Origin: Psococerastis gibbosa
Lineage: Eukaryota; Arthropoda; Insecta; Psocodea; Psocidae
NCBI GenBank assembly: GCA_963971405.1
Contig: OZ020487.1
Location: forward strand, 34,085,371-34,149,370
Direction of reading: 5' to 3'
DNA length: 64,000 nt
Shown: positions 44,020 to 54,800 of the stretch, piece after piece
Layout: each line of letters starts with the position of its first letter
Numbering within the stretch: position 1 is the stretch's first letter
The notes under the pieces: model-generated
Told to the model about the DNA's origin: nothing
Database searches by the model: none
Seen by the model: the letters and a program-made list of their open reading frames with translations, nothing else
Made by a program: the position numbers and the translations under genes

Positions 44020-44934
44020 AACATAACAGTTTCTGGGTTAACCGATGCTGAAAAACTCCGAAAGTTTATTGAATGCTTATATAGAGATCTAAAAATGGAG
44101 GTGGGTGTTTGGGCACCAGACAAATCAAAAGCCAAATTTGGCAAGCCGAATCCAAGAAATGAAACAATCGTTGTTAAACGTAATACTGGTGAGTCCTTTG
44201 CTGATGTGGTCTCAAAAATTAAGTCTGAAATTAAACCTAAGGCGATGGGGGTCACTGTAAAGAAGCTGACCCAAACTCAACAGGGGGACATTAGAGTCGT
44301 CGTAAAGGAAACAAGAATAGGAGCAAATCAGGCGCTTGTGGCAGAAATCCGAGCCAAAACAAACTCTGATGTGATAGTGACTAATAAATTAAAACCGGTT
44401 ATAATCAGCGGATTGGATGAAACAGTGAGCCAGACGGAACTTAAAGAAACCTTAGCACAATACCTGTCTGCTGATGTGAACTCTTTTCAAGTTGGCACTT
44501 TGCGACTCAATCAATTCGGGACCTGTAGTGTGGTAGTGAGGATGCCAACCAATATTGCTCTAAAAGCTATAAATATGGCCTCTATGAGTGTTGGCTGGGT
44601 AAAAGCCAAAATCAGAGAAATGGTAATTCCTGACTTTTGCTCATGCTGCCAGAAATTCGGGCGCAGAAAGTGCGATAACAGCCAAAGGCTTCCAGAGAGA
44701 TGCAGACGGTGTGGAGACCAAGGCCATAGGGCGAAGGGCTGCGTGCAGCCCTTAAAGTGTTACATATGTGAATGTGTCGGACACAGAGTAGATTCAATGG
44801 CCTGCCCAGTTTATCGGGAGGCCGTGAGGGCGGTGGACAGATCAAGGAGAATACTATCGGGAAAGGGGCAAAATTCTAAGGAGAATATGTCGGACATTCC
44901 CTCTCAAACTGCTGAACAAAGATTGCCATTATGA
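44020..44934 (+). CDS. LINE ORF1 (Gag-like nucleic acid-binding protein), 5'-truncated
   Basis: The frame is open from 44020; the first ATG is at 44095 and gives 279 residues. ORF1 proteins coat the element's RNA and carry it to the nucleus. The first ~185 residues are basic and alternating, with a segment (VIISGLDETVSQTELKETL) like the RRM-ish/'PRE_C2HC'-type region of insect ORF1s. The C-terminal part carries cysteine knuckles: CSCCQKFGRRKC, then CRRCGDQGHRAKGC (a standard C-x2-C-x4-H-x4-C), then CYICECVGHRVDSMAC (C-x2-C-x4-H-x6-C). The stop codon overlaps the ORF2 start as ATGA, so ORF2 is probably made by termination-reinitiation. The coding part is free of stops. The true N-terminus is lost to 5' truncation; 44095 is simply the first available methionine. 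Confidence 0.85.
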   Translation, partial: NITVSGLTDAEKLRKFIECLYRDLKMEVGVWAPDKSKAKFGKPNPRNETIVVKRNTGESFADVVSKIKSEIKPKAMGVTVKKLTQTQQGDIRVVVKETRIGANQALVAEIRAKTNSDVIVTNKLKPVIISGLDETVSQTELKETLAQYLSADVNSFQVGTLRLNQFGTCSVVVRMPTNIALKAINMASMSVGWVKAKIREMVIPDFCSCCQKFGRRKCDNSQRLPERCRRCGDQGHRAKGCVQPLKCYICECVGHRVDSMACPVYREAVRAVDRSRRILSGKGQNSKENMSDIPSQTAEQRLPL

Positions 44935-47900
44935 TGCTTAAAATCATACAAATTAACTTGCAGCATGCAATTGCAGCCACTGCAGTTTTTGTACAGACAA
45001 TGGTGTGTGAAAATTTCAATATAGCACTAATTCAGGAGCCCTACACTGGAAATGATGGTGTAGTACGCGGTCTTTTCGGATTTAAGGGCAAACTATTCGT
45101 TTGCAAACCTAGTGAAAACCCCAGGGCAGCTATACTGACTGAAGGGATCCCAGCAGAAATGCTTCCTCAATTTCTCACCCGAGACTTAGTTGCGATTGCT
45201 GCGACAATAAACGGGACCCGAATGGTAATAGCGTCTGCCTATTTTTCGCACTCTGAAGAGTCTCCGCCTTCAGAGGTCATCAGTCTGGTGCAGCACTGTA
45301 GACAAGAAAATCTCCAAATATTAATAGGCTGTGATGCAAACTCACACAATACTGCATGGGGAAGTACTGATATAAACCAACGCGGTATAGATCTCATGGA
45401 ATTCATATGTGAGGAAAACTTGCTGGTACACAACCGAGGAGCTAAGCCTACCTTTTGCACTGCTGTGAGGAAGGAAGTGCTCGACATCACTATTAGTAGC
45501 CAAAGCCTTGGGAGACATGTCAAAGATTGGACTGTATCGGACAATGAGAGCCTCTCTGACCACAAACAAATCACCTATCACATTGAGGTGCAACCTTTTG
45601 TTACAGAGGAGACCGGCCGAAATCGCCGAAAGACAAACTGGGTTGAATATCTAAATGCACTGCAAAATCTCTTATCTGATTGTGTAAAGCAGTGTCCAGC
45701 AGTAGATTACTGTCAACAAATAACGACAGCTATTGTAACGGCGTACAAGTCAAACTGCCCATGCATTGTAAAAAACATGAGAAACGGAACAAAATGGTGG
45801 AATAGCGAGATAGAAAAGCTACGCCGAAAAACTCGCATGCTAAACAATAGAACCGGAAACATAGAACCGGAAGTAAATTTGATGCACGAAACCTAAAGCA
45901 GGCCAGGGGTGAATACAAAAAGGCTATAAGACATTCAAAGAGGCGCACTTGGCGCAATTTCTGCGAAGAGCTCTCAACGTTGCCTCAAATCACCCGTCTT
46001 CAAAAAGCTCTGTCAAAGGACAAAAGAGTTGTGAGTGGTCCCCTTACAACTACCAACGGCTGCTTTACAACAAACGATGAAGAAGCTCTGATGGAACTTA
46101 TGAAGACACACTTCCCTGAGTGCATATTTGTACAAGATGACCCAGATCACTATGACGAATACGGACCTCTTCTCTCAGATAGTAAATTTGCCATTACGGA
46201 AGAAAAGATTTCACACGCTATAGGTTCGTTTTCTCCCTACAAAGCACCGGGAGTAGATGAGATTTTTCCCGCACTTCTTCAACAAGGCGCAAAATTACTG
46301 ACTCCCCATCTGACTGCCCTATTCACATCATGCCTACGACTAGGGTATATCCCCAAACTGTGGAGTCGAATCACAGTCGTCTTCATTCCTAAACCTGGCA
46401 AGGCAGACTACACGCAACCGAAAGCTTTCCGGCCTATAAGTCTTAGCTCATTCCTCTTAAAAACAATGGAGCGCATTGTAGACTGGGAATTAAGAGATCG
46501 TCTGCAAGGGGATTGGGCACTACATGATGGACAACACGCTTTTAGGCCAGGAAGGTCTACAGAATCGGCCCTTCATCGCTTAGTTTCATATATTGAAAAT
46601 AGTCTGGAACATAAACAGTTTGTTCTTTGTAGTTTTCTGGACATAGAAGGGGCGTTCAACAACGTTACGTTCCAAGCGGTTGAAGACGCACTCAAGAGAA
46701 AAGGCGTGGATCCGCTTATTATTAGATGGATTGTAAGAATGCTGAAACAAAGAACAATTATCTCTCAAAGGGGCACCTACAAAGTGACTGCAAATGTCTG
46801 AAGGGGATGTCCACAAGGTGGGGTGTGCTCACCAATTGTCTGGTGTCTCGTTATAGACCTATTGCTCAGTATCTTAGGCGAACTGAGATATTTTGTGCAA
46901 GCATACTGTGATGATGTAGTGGTTGGAGTCACAGGAATAGATCAGACTGTTGTTTTCGACCTAATAAAACGAGCGCTACAAATAATCTCAAACTGGTGTC
47001 AAGACAAGGGACTTGGCATTAATCCGACCAAGACTGAAGTAGTTCTATTTTCCAGGAAGAGGAATCTACCCGTGGCACCGGAACTGACCCTAAATGGGCT
47101 AGTGCTGACAGTTACAAATAGTGTGAAATACTTAGGAGTGCATATTGATAGCAAGCTTCTGTGGAACGTTCAATTACAAGCTGCCATAGCCAAGGCTAGA
47201 GCGATAATGTGGACTCTAAGAGGGTGCTTTAGCAACACATGGGGGCTCTCACCAAAAGTAATGAGGTGGCTTTACCTTGCAGTTATTCGACCAGCGCTCA
47301 CATATGGATGTGTGGTGTGGTGGAAAAGAACACAGTTTAAAACATGTAGAGAACAGCTCAAGAAGCTTCAAAGATCTATATGTATAGCAATAACGGTGGC
47401 TATACGTTCTACTCCTACTTCTGCACTTGAAATGTTGTTGGACTTGCCCCCTCTTCATCTTGTAGCTGAATACGAGGCAAAACTTGCGATAAAAAGATTG
47501 AAATTGGCAAGAACAATTAGTCCCCAGCTAACAGCTGGCGGACATGCTACCTCTCTGGTGCAAGAACAAAAAGATGAATTACTGATGCCCTGTGACCGTA
47601 TCCAGAAAGAGTGGGCGTTCGACTGCACAAGCTCTATGTATATTCCAGATCGGGCAGAATGGCTAGCTGCTACGACATGTGACGAAAACAACGTAGATCT
47701 TACATGGTACACAGATGGTTCAAGACAAAACAATCATGCTGGGTTGGGCGCGTACTGCCCAGAGTTTAATGTATCTATCACCAAGCCGCTAAGAAGATTT
47801 AGCACAGTCTTCCAAGCTGAGGTGAAGGCAATATCAGAAGCAGTGTCGTGGTACAATGAAAATGATATCAAAGATAGAAGTATCGTAGTATGTTCTGATA

Positions 47901-48513
47901 GCCAGGCTGCAATCCGAGCAATTAGACATCCAATGGTGAGGTCCGCTATCGTGAAGGAGTGCAAGACTAACTGCAAAAAAGCCATGATCAGAAATACTGT
48001 ATGCCTCAAGTGGGTCCCTGGACACTCAGGAATTCAAGGGAATGAAAAGGCGGACGAGCTTGCTCGAGAAGGATCTAGTAACAACCTACTCGGACCGGAA
48101 CCCTGCCTTCCAATAGCCTGGGCAAACTTTAAGGCTGTGTTTAACGAGGAGCTAAAAGCACGATTCCTAAAGGAATGGCGAAAGTCGGCTGGCCTAGCCC
48201 ACTCCAAGTTATGTATTGCGAACCCCAGCAAGAAAAGTGCTTTAAAATTCATCTCCCGCGGAAGAAGCAGCACACGGATCATCTCGGCTTTACTTACAGG
48301 ACACGGTCCTTTCCGGAACCATCTATCCAAGATGGGGGTACTCGTGTCGGTACTGCGAGGAAGAAGAAGAGACAGGATGGCATATTTTAGCGGAATGTCC
48401 GCGAGCAAGACTGAATAATTTTGAATTTTTCCACTCTGGAGCCCAGGCAGCACACCGGGGCACTAAGCTTTGGGGCCATTGTGGACTTCTACAAAGAAAT
48501 CGGACTGGCGTAG
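44931..48513 (+). pseudogene. LINE ORF2: endonuclease, reverse transcriptase, RNase H (four lesions)
   Basis: Starts with MMLKIIQINLQHA, the typical endonuclease opening. IQEPY, GCDANSHNTAWGS and SDH supply conserved catalytic residues of the EEP endonuclease, which nicks the target. RT follows: APGVDEI, FLDIEGAFNN (first aspartate motif), CPQGGV, AYCDDVVVG (YCDD in place of the usual YADD), KTEVVLFSR and YLGVHID. RNase H follows with YTDGS, QAEVKAISEA, CSDSQAAIRA and PGHSGIQGNEKADELA, i.e. D, E, D and D residues in place. The protein ends LTGHGPFRNH, a C-x2-C...H...C zinc-finger-like block (RYCEEEEETGWHILAECP) and VDFYKEIGLA. Lesions: a frameshift near 45870-45895, an in-frame TGA at 46799-46801 just before CPQGG, a frameshift near 48345 and a one-base shift near 48460. 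Between lesions the frames are long and clean, so decay is recent. Inactive as a source of full ORF2. Confidence 0.9.
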
Positions 48514-48597
48514 GATAGTCAAGTCGGGGTCGCTCTATGGGCCCAAATATGAGGCCTAAGTCGTTATTAACCCGGCGAACAACACTACTACTACTAC

Positions 48598-48612
48598 TAA
48601 CCTATTAAGCTA
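48598..48612 (+). repeat. 15-bp target site duplication (right)
   Basis: TAACCTATTAAGCTA, same as 44004-44018. Confidence 0.92.
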
Positions 48613-48665
48613 CCATATCTTGCATATTTTATATTATATTGTTACAACTGTCAAGTTGCATATTA

Positions 48666-48955
48666 CAGGGGCGTAAAGTTGGTGGGGGCACGGCCCATCT
48701 TGCCCCCCCCCCCCCCAGCCACGAGCACTGTAAGACGTGGTTCATGGAGACCCCCAGGCTCCTTTGCAGCATTATGAATATAAGCATTCCTTTGTTAGCT
48801 TTGTAAAATCAACAGCTATACTGCACTACTATTAAAATACGTAAAACCCAGCTATTTTGCACTTATATTTTCCATTTTTCCTTATCCTGCCTGATGACGT
48901 CATAAGGTCTACTTAATTTTGAACCCCGCCATCATTCTAAAACTTTACGCCGCAG
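48666..48955. mobile_element. hAT-type MITE, copy 1 of a pair
   Basis: Starts CAGGGGCGTAAAGTTGG and ends AACTTTACGCCGCAG. Flanks GCATATTA and GCCTATTA form a 7/8 target duplication. The interior has a C run, CGAGCACTGTAAGACGTGGT, and TGATGACGTCATAAGGTCTA near the right end. Shares its whole length with 49571-49874. Confidence 0.8.
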
Positions 48956-49570
48956 GCCTATTATATAGTCAATAACGACACTACCTTTTGATACATACAT
49001 GTTTCATGATCACTGTTAGGCTATTTACTTTTGGGGGTACATGTTGGTTTTCAGCACAACCTTATTGGCCCAACTGAAAACTTTGCTTGAATTTTTTTCT
49101 ATGTTTCACAGGTTAGCATGAGGCACGTAGGCGTCCCACTATACACATAGCTAGAAGGCATTTTTAGAGGACAGGTGATGTAATTATATTACAGTATATA
49201 CAGCTATAGGGTTTTTGAATTTTTGTTGAGAACCTTTTTCAACAATGAATAACTTATATATTTACTGTATAATATTGCTACACCTGCCTAATGTAGGCTG
49301 CAATATTAGGTAAGTTAGATACCAGGTAAGTTGCATTTGCCTTATAATTTGACTATACTATTAGAGTATGTACAGTACATAACTATTACCCGAATTGGAT
49401 CTGACGAGGCTTTAGCAGGCAATGCCTCATGACCTGTTAAGACACCACTCACAGCAATGGACCCCCAAAATTTGTTATTTTATAAATTTATAATTTTAAT
49501 TGGTAGATAAAATATTTATTGAAATGTGCAGCTCTTGATAGCTTGATTCCCTGATTACCATACCAGTTGG

Positions 49571-49874
49571 CAGGGGCGTAAAGTTGGGGGGGGGGGCACG
49601 GTCCAATTTGCCCCCCCCCCCCCGCAGCTCCTTTTGGTGGGGGCTTTGCCCCCCCCCCAGCCTCGAGCATTGTAAGGCGTGGTTCATGGTCCCCTTTGCA
49701 GCAATATGAACATAAGCATTCCTTTTTTAGCTTTGTAAAATCTACAGCTATACCTTACAACTATTAAAATGCGTAAAACTCCTATATTTTCAATTTTTCC
49801 TTAAATCCTGCCTGATGACGTCATAAGGTCTACTTAGTTTTGCCCCGCCATCATTCTAAAACTTTACGCCTCTG
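49571..49874. mobile_element. hAT-type MITE, copy 2 of a pair
   Basis: Terminal repeats CAGGGGCGTAAAGTT and AACTTTACGCCTCTG, flanked by CCAGTTGG and TCAGTTGG (7/8 target duplication). It contains extra G/C-run material compared with copy 1. The ORFs at 49488-49687 are artefacts of the G and C runs. Confidence 0.85.
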
Positions 49875-49882
49875 TCAGTTGG

Positions 49883-50689
49883 GGCCTCTGTTCCTTGATG
49901 CAATAATGTATCAAAATATTTATAATTTTAAAGTAGGCAAAAATAGAGGCTTAAATATTGCTATACATGTATCAACACAGAATATAAGTACGGTATGCTA
50001 ATCTGACAATGAATAAAGAAGACATAATTATTATTCTGTCCACAGTTTCTCACGAAACGCATACCATACCAATATCATAAGATTGAAATTGTACCCGTCT
50101 ATATTTATATGAAGTTCTAACACAAGACTTATGTAACGCAATGACTTTGAGTTACGAAGGGATTAAAACCGTCTCATATTTCATCAGAGAGCACCTGATG
50201 GCGTCGAATAATTCACTTGCGTCTTAGTTATGTCTGTTCTGAACCAGAAATCATAGCCATGTCTAAAGAAAAGTTAAAAATTTCCAAGTTTCCCTATCTC
50301 GTATATAGCATTACTTTACTGTATGCAGCGCAGTGCTTATGCGTTTCGGAGAAAGACCCTATAATAAATTTTAACCCATTCCTACCTTTTCAAAATCAGA
50401 ATAACAATAAAATATACAACTGCATTAAAGTAATACATTAATTTTTAAGAAGAAGAACCTAATATTATTGTACCTGCACCCGCACTGAATTGAAGTAACT
50501 GGGTTTGTGGGACCTACCTGAAATCTGAAATCTAGTAATCTTTTAATTTTTGGTCTAGATTTCTTAAGCAAATCTTAGCCACACTGTTGCTCTTTATGTA
50601 CATACAACAGATAAAAGAAATTGTATGGTTTAAACATTATTTTTTTTTACGTTAAATAGGCGTAGCCTATCTATCCTACCTATTTTGTA
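49883..50689. other. No gene seen
   Basis: The ORF at 50217-50441 shows no recognised motif. Confidence 0.35.
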
Positions 50690-50709
50690 ATAGAACAAAA
50701 AGTCAATAT

Positions 50710-50752
<43 letters not shown>

Positions 50753-50753
50753 G
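50690..50753 (+). repeat. SINE family A tail expanded into (TTTA)n
   Basis: TAATAGAACAAAAAGTCAAT is the 3' end of SINE A, followed by a long run of TTTA repeats. The rest of the SINE is missing. Confidence 0.65.
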
Positions 50754-52225
50754 AACGACCTTTGACACTAAGTGAGATTAATTTTTATATTACGACACGG
50801 TAGAGGATGAAATTAAAATGTCAAATAATAAATAGGCCTAGAAAAGAAGTTGCAATCTACACCAACCGACAAGAAAATAACAACTGTAGGAAGTCGGACT
50901 GGTTTATGCTTAGCTTATGAAACATGCATAAAACCAAGTCAGGCCTAAGAAGCGTTGCAATCTTATCCACTACGATATTTTTAACCAAAATTGTTATGTT
51001 AAAATCTTAGGTCACACGATGTCATTAGCTGCAAACAATATATACCCGGCTTCGGGACATTTTGGACTTAGGTCCACTTATTTATTAGTTATTGGTCCCT
51101 TACAAATTGCAAACGACCCCATGGTATTTTGTGGCATTACTGATATTTTTTTCATTTTGCCCGTGGGCAAACCTATATAGGCTACAACCAACTCCGGCAA
51201 CAAGCACGGACCAGCTGCGACACAAAATCAGGTCACTACTCTTTCACATAGCGTTTCATGATTGACTCCTCGTCAATTTGATTGTGTGAAGTGCGCTGAC
51301 ACGCACACCCAAAAAAACGGAGAATCACTGAACACCAGTAGGAACTACTTTATTACAAGAATAAAAATCGTAAAAACCGTGTGAAAAGGTCTTTATTACA
51401 AACATACGCAGACAATGTACACCACAGACTTATGGACCTCGTAATTCAGTAATTTCGGAATCAGCAAGGGGTTCGATATTGCTCGAATCCCTCATAATTA
51501 ATTTTACAAATCAAGCAGAGACCACTTTGAACCTCCACCGCTGAGGGCTACGAATTGGAAATTTAATAACCCACATGAAGATTCACCTTAACTGAACCGT
51601 AAAAGTTCCAAAAGTATTTCCAATTATTGCAAACATGGAAAACGGCTAAAAGGCAAAATCGGAAAACTGATTGCCGTGGTATACAAAAATCAGATGAGTC
51701 TCTATCAAATTGAAGTATTCTGGGGAGGGATTTTTTTTCAGTTCGTTTAGAAGGAGGCTCGGGTGACTGCGTGGACCGACCGGTCCTTAAATTGGTCTTC
51801 CTATTAAATGTATATTATATTCCCTCTGCCTCATTCTGTTCGGCTTATTTTTTTTTTAAATTCTCTTAAATTGTGAATATCATCAACCTCATTTTCTCAC
51901 TTTTATGATGAATGATGCTTTGAACAGCGGTAGTCAATCCTGGATTATACCTATACATAATGAAGTGTTAGAAGAGCTTCTAAACGATACAGAAATTATT
52001 CGATATTACAATATATTATGATAATAAGAATTTGGAGTACCTACAGTACAGCGCACTAGGCTACGTATTGTATACTTCAGATTTTTTCTTTCCTTTCACA
52101 CTTGAAACCGACATGATTCTTTCATTATTCACGTTGGGGGAGGGAGTAATTAACTGAACATAATGGTTAAATAGCTGTAATGCAGGTTTTAATTAGGTTG
52201 TTCATTTGTTCGTAATTATTCTTCT
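50754..52225. other. No gene seen
   Basis: AT-rich anonymous DNA. Confidence 0.4.
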
Positions 52226-52450
52226 TTAAATGTCTCTTCTATCAAAGATTGATGACAATTTGGACCTTATAGGGACTGTTGCTCGGAAAATAGAAGTCGT
52301 ACTCTTGCCAAACCACTGCCTCAGGTTTTTCAGCCAAGATGTCCTTCTTTTGTCGGGAGCCTTCAGTCCTTTTATCTCCCCTTGCATTATCACATGCAAA
52401 AAGCGATACTTTTCGTTCCACAACACATGACCGAAGGTAGATACAGTCAA
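52226..52450 (-). pseudogene. LINE ORF2 C-terminal relic (RTE-like family 2), third copy
   Basis: Minus-strand frame of 74 residues: FGHVLWNEKYRFLHVIMQGE, IKGLKAPDKRRTSWLKNLRQ, WFGKSTTSIFRAT. These align with the 895-1105 and 38141-38434 copies (GHV-x2-N, WLKNLRQWFG). Its own ending (PIRSKLSSIFDRRDI) is frameshifted relative to DRIAMMIATLR. No catalytic region remains. Truncated at the 5' side like the other two. Confidence 0.75.
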
Positions 52451-52714
52451 TATTTATTACCGTATATGCCTAAGCTATAGATAAAACTAATAAAGCTCGT
52501 AAAAGAGACTACAGAAGGCTCTGCGATTAGTTGAAAAACCAATAGCGTGTGCTCAGGGGTCTAATAGGAATGAAGATTTATCAAATTTGAGGCCAAAAGA
52601 CAGGCTAGGTGGCCTACATCTGCAGGCAAATTCTCTTGTTTTCTTTTAATAAATTTAGAAAGAAAAAAAAAACATCAATTTGGTAAGAAAAAAATATCCG
52701 ACATCGAAACAAAT

Positions 52715-52805
52715 TTTGGCCCAACAGGGAATCAAACACGGTTCGTCCGTATGCGGAACGATCATTCTATGACTGAATGATCGGGTAGTCGAACTGAGTG
52801 TTGTT
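52715..52805 (-). repeat. tRNA-like/hairpin sequence, uncertain
   Basis: Contains a perfect hairpin CGATCATTC-TATGACT-GAATGATCG (52759-52783) beside a B-box-like GTTTGATTCCC on the minus strand. It might be a SINE head; no second copy is seen. Confidence 0.35.
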
Positions 52806-53017
52806 ATCCCAATGCGTTGCTATAGGCTTAGTGACAAATGACCACAGTTCTTAAACTCCTTTCCCAGGACTACCACCACACGAATTATTTTCTGTACAAT
52901 TAAATACTGAATACATTGAATATACAGTATATTGAAATTGAATAAAGTTCGTAATAAAATAATTAAAAGATGAAAGCTGACTTATTTGGGGGAGATCCAG
53001 GGGTGGTCAATGTCTAA

Positions 53018-53218
53018 GACATCGACTTCCACATTCCCCGAACCCGAAGACATGGCACCGACAATTTCATTCTAATAAAGGGAAGGTTGCTGTTCAACCA
53101 GTTACCGGACCACATTAAGAGATTGCGTTCGGAGGTTAGGGAGTTCAGGCGAATATTACACACTTACCTGGTGGAAGGTGTGTTTTATTCGCTTGATGAG
53201 TTTCTGGGGAATGCGTAA
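53018..53218 (+). pseudogene. LINE ORF2 C-terminal relic
   Basis: One frame is open to TAA at 53216-53218 and reads KGRLLFNQLPDHIKRLRSE then REFRRILHTYLVEGVFYSLD and EFLGNA. The FN-LP-IK...F...L...L....FYS-DEF pattern is a common C-terminus of insect LINE reverse transcriptases. Upstream frame is closed by a TAA at 53015, so only the last ~66 residues remain. It is a 5'-truncated insertion of a LINE family different from the others in the window. There is no catalytic domain and no product is expected. Confidence 0.7.
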
Positions 53219-54144
53219 ATTAATTTGGCCAATTGTTCTTACAATGGGCCAATTTTATTTCGTTTTGTAAATTTTAATTTTTATCTTGTTGATGTTAGTT
53301 ATCTAAGTTAAAGGTTACATGTTAAGTGTTTTTAGTTTAGTTATAATTGTATTGTATTACTGTATCCAATATAATTCATTCATTCAGGTTAACAACATTC
53401 TCTTAAAATACTACCCGGGAATGTTAACGATACTGACTAGACAAATAAATACGATGGGTAAAGCACTCAAAATATCTCCAAAAATGTGAGAGCAAGAACA
53501 ATTTTTGAAAGCTTTTAGTTCTACGAAGGTTGCCCCCCGGAAAATATTTCTGCAAGTGTTCAAAAGAGATGACTAAGTTTGGTTGTCACGGTAATGCAAG
53601 AGTCTGGTATCATAAATACCGCTGCCCTTTTTTATATCCAGCAAACCTTTAATTTTAAAACTAACTAATTCCGAAGTAAGTAACTTAATTTCGGATTTGA
53701 ATTGAGTTGGCTGAGCTTTTGCTCTCTCTAATTTAAACAGGGTTGGGAAAATAAAATTGTGCTTACGTTACGGTATTCATTTTACTTCGCTGCTACAGTT
53801 GCTGAATAGTCAACTTTCGGACATTGTTTGTTAGACATTCGTACAATATCCTGTTGAAATATTATGAAATATTTCAATATTATCAGCTTAGAAATTATTT
53901 TTGGATTGGAGTATGTAAGCATATTTCTCTTCTCAGCATTGTATTGGATTGGAATAGCTTTCACGGTTCTACAATACTATTCTCCGTGTAAGTAGTTAAA
54001 GGATAAACCAAAAGACTATTTATTAGACAAATAGATAGCATCTTTTGGCACCAACCACCATAGAAAAATTAATATCATCATACCATTCTATTTATGTGTT
54101 CATGGACGATACAACTTGATTGGGTTATTCAATCACCAATGAGG
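53219..54144. other. No gene seen
   Basis: Anonymous AT-rich DNA. Confidence 0.4.
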
Positions 54145-54800
54145 ATTGAGAAAACTGATAGATACTCGTCGTTGGTGGTAAGGTGCTTGTACTTGCGCGA
54201 GTCTCAACACACCATGCGAATGGAGACGTGTCGTAACTCGACACAAGCACCTATTAGGTTACTTAGGCGCCCATTCCACATACGTACAACGTCAATGAAA
54301 ATTATGAAATTGAAGGACATTTCAATTTCTCATTGATGGGGGCCATTCCATATGTTTTTTTTCAAAAATTGACAATTTTCAATTGAAGCGTAAGCGCCAA
54401 ATTTTTGAAATTTGTTTGCATTTGTTTCTTGAAATTGCATTTGTTTTCTTCGTCGCCTTATTATTTAATCCTTATTATAATTTTTATACAGAAATGCGTT
54501 CTTTTTAAAGAAATCAATTAAAATAGTTGTACTTGTCATATCCCATGGCGTCATTTTTTAATTTTAGCTTGTTTGTTTGTGATTTTACCAAAGAACTTCT
54601 AATATTCTAATATTTAACTCTATGGTCAATTGAGAATTGATCAATTTTAACAATGACATAGAGTAAAATTGAAATGTCCTTCAATTTCATAATTTTCATT
54701 GACGATGTACGTATGTGGAATGGGCGCCTTAGAGAGGCGATTGATAAGGTTGATCGGATACATTCATTAAATTATTTGTACGCGACAAACCTTTTAAGAG
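54145..54800 (-). repeat. Dispersed repeat family D, copy 3, split by a MITE
   Basis: On the minus strand 54800-54732 gives GCGTACAAATAATTTAATGA and CAATCGCCTCTCTAA, and 54265-54160 continues TAAGTAACCTAATAGG, GAGTTACGACACGTCTCC and ACTCGCGCAAGTACAAGCAC. Removing the MITE and one TAA restores the family order. Confidence 0.8.
54266..54728. mobile_element. PIF/Harbinger-type foldback MITE, TSD TTA
   Basis: Arms begin GGCGCCCATTCCACATACGT and pair over ~65 bp (AAAATTATGAAATTGAAGGA inside both). TTA flanks each end (54263-54265, 54729-54731). Core sequence ATCCCATGGCGTCATTTTTT, TTGTTTGTGATTTTA and AACAATGACATAGAGTAAAA resembles the core of the 10030-10403 MITE. No coding capacity. Confidence 0.85.

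Larger units (their letters stand above)
44019..48597 (+). mobile_element. Near-complete RNase H-bearing non-LTR retrotransposon (I-like group)
   Basis: A 4.58-kb insertion bounded by a 15-bp perfect duplication. It contains ORF1 with CCHC knuckles, ORF2 with apurinic-type endonuclease, reverse transcriptase, RNase H and a C-terminal block, and ends in a (CTA)n run (48584-48597). The reading frame of ORF1 is open back to the first bases after the duplication, so the 5' end (promoter and the start of ORF1) is missing. ORF2 has at least four lesions. The presence of RNase H points to the I/LOA-like assemblage rather than Jockey or R1; the exact clade needs phylogeny. Confidence 0.9.

Noticed and set aside
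49488-49687. Gly/Pro-rich ORFs
   Set aside because: Produced by translating G and C runs in the hAT MITE.
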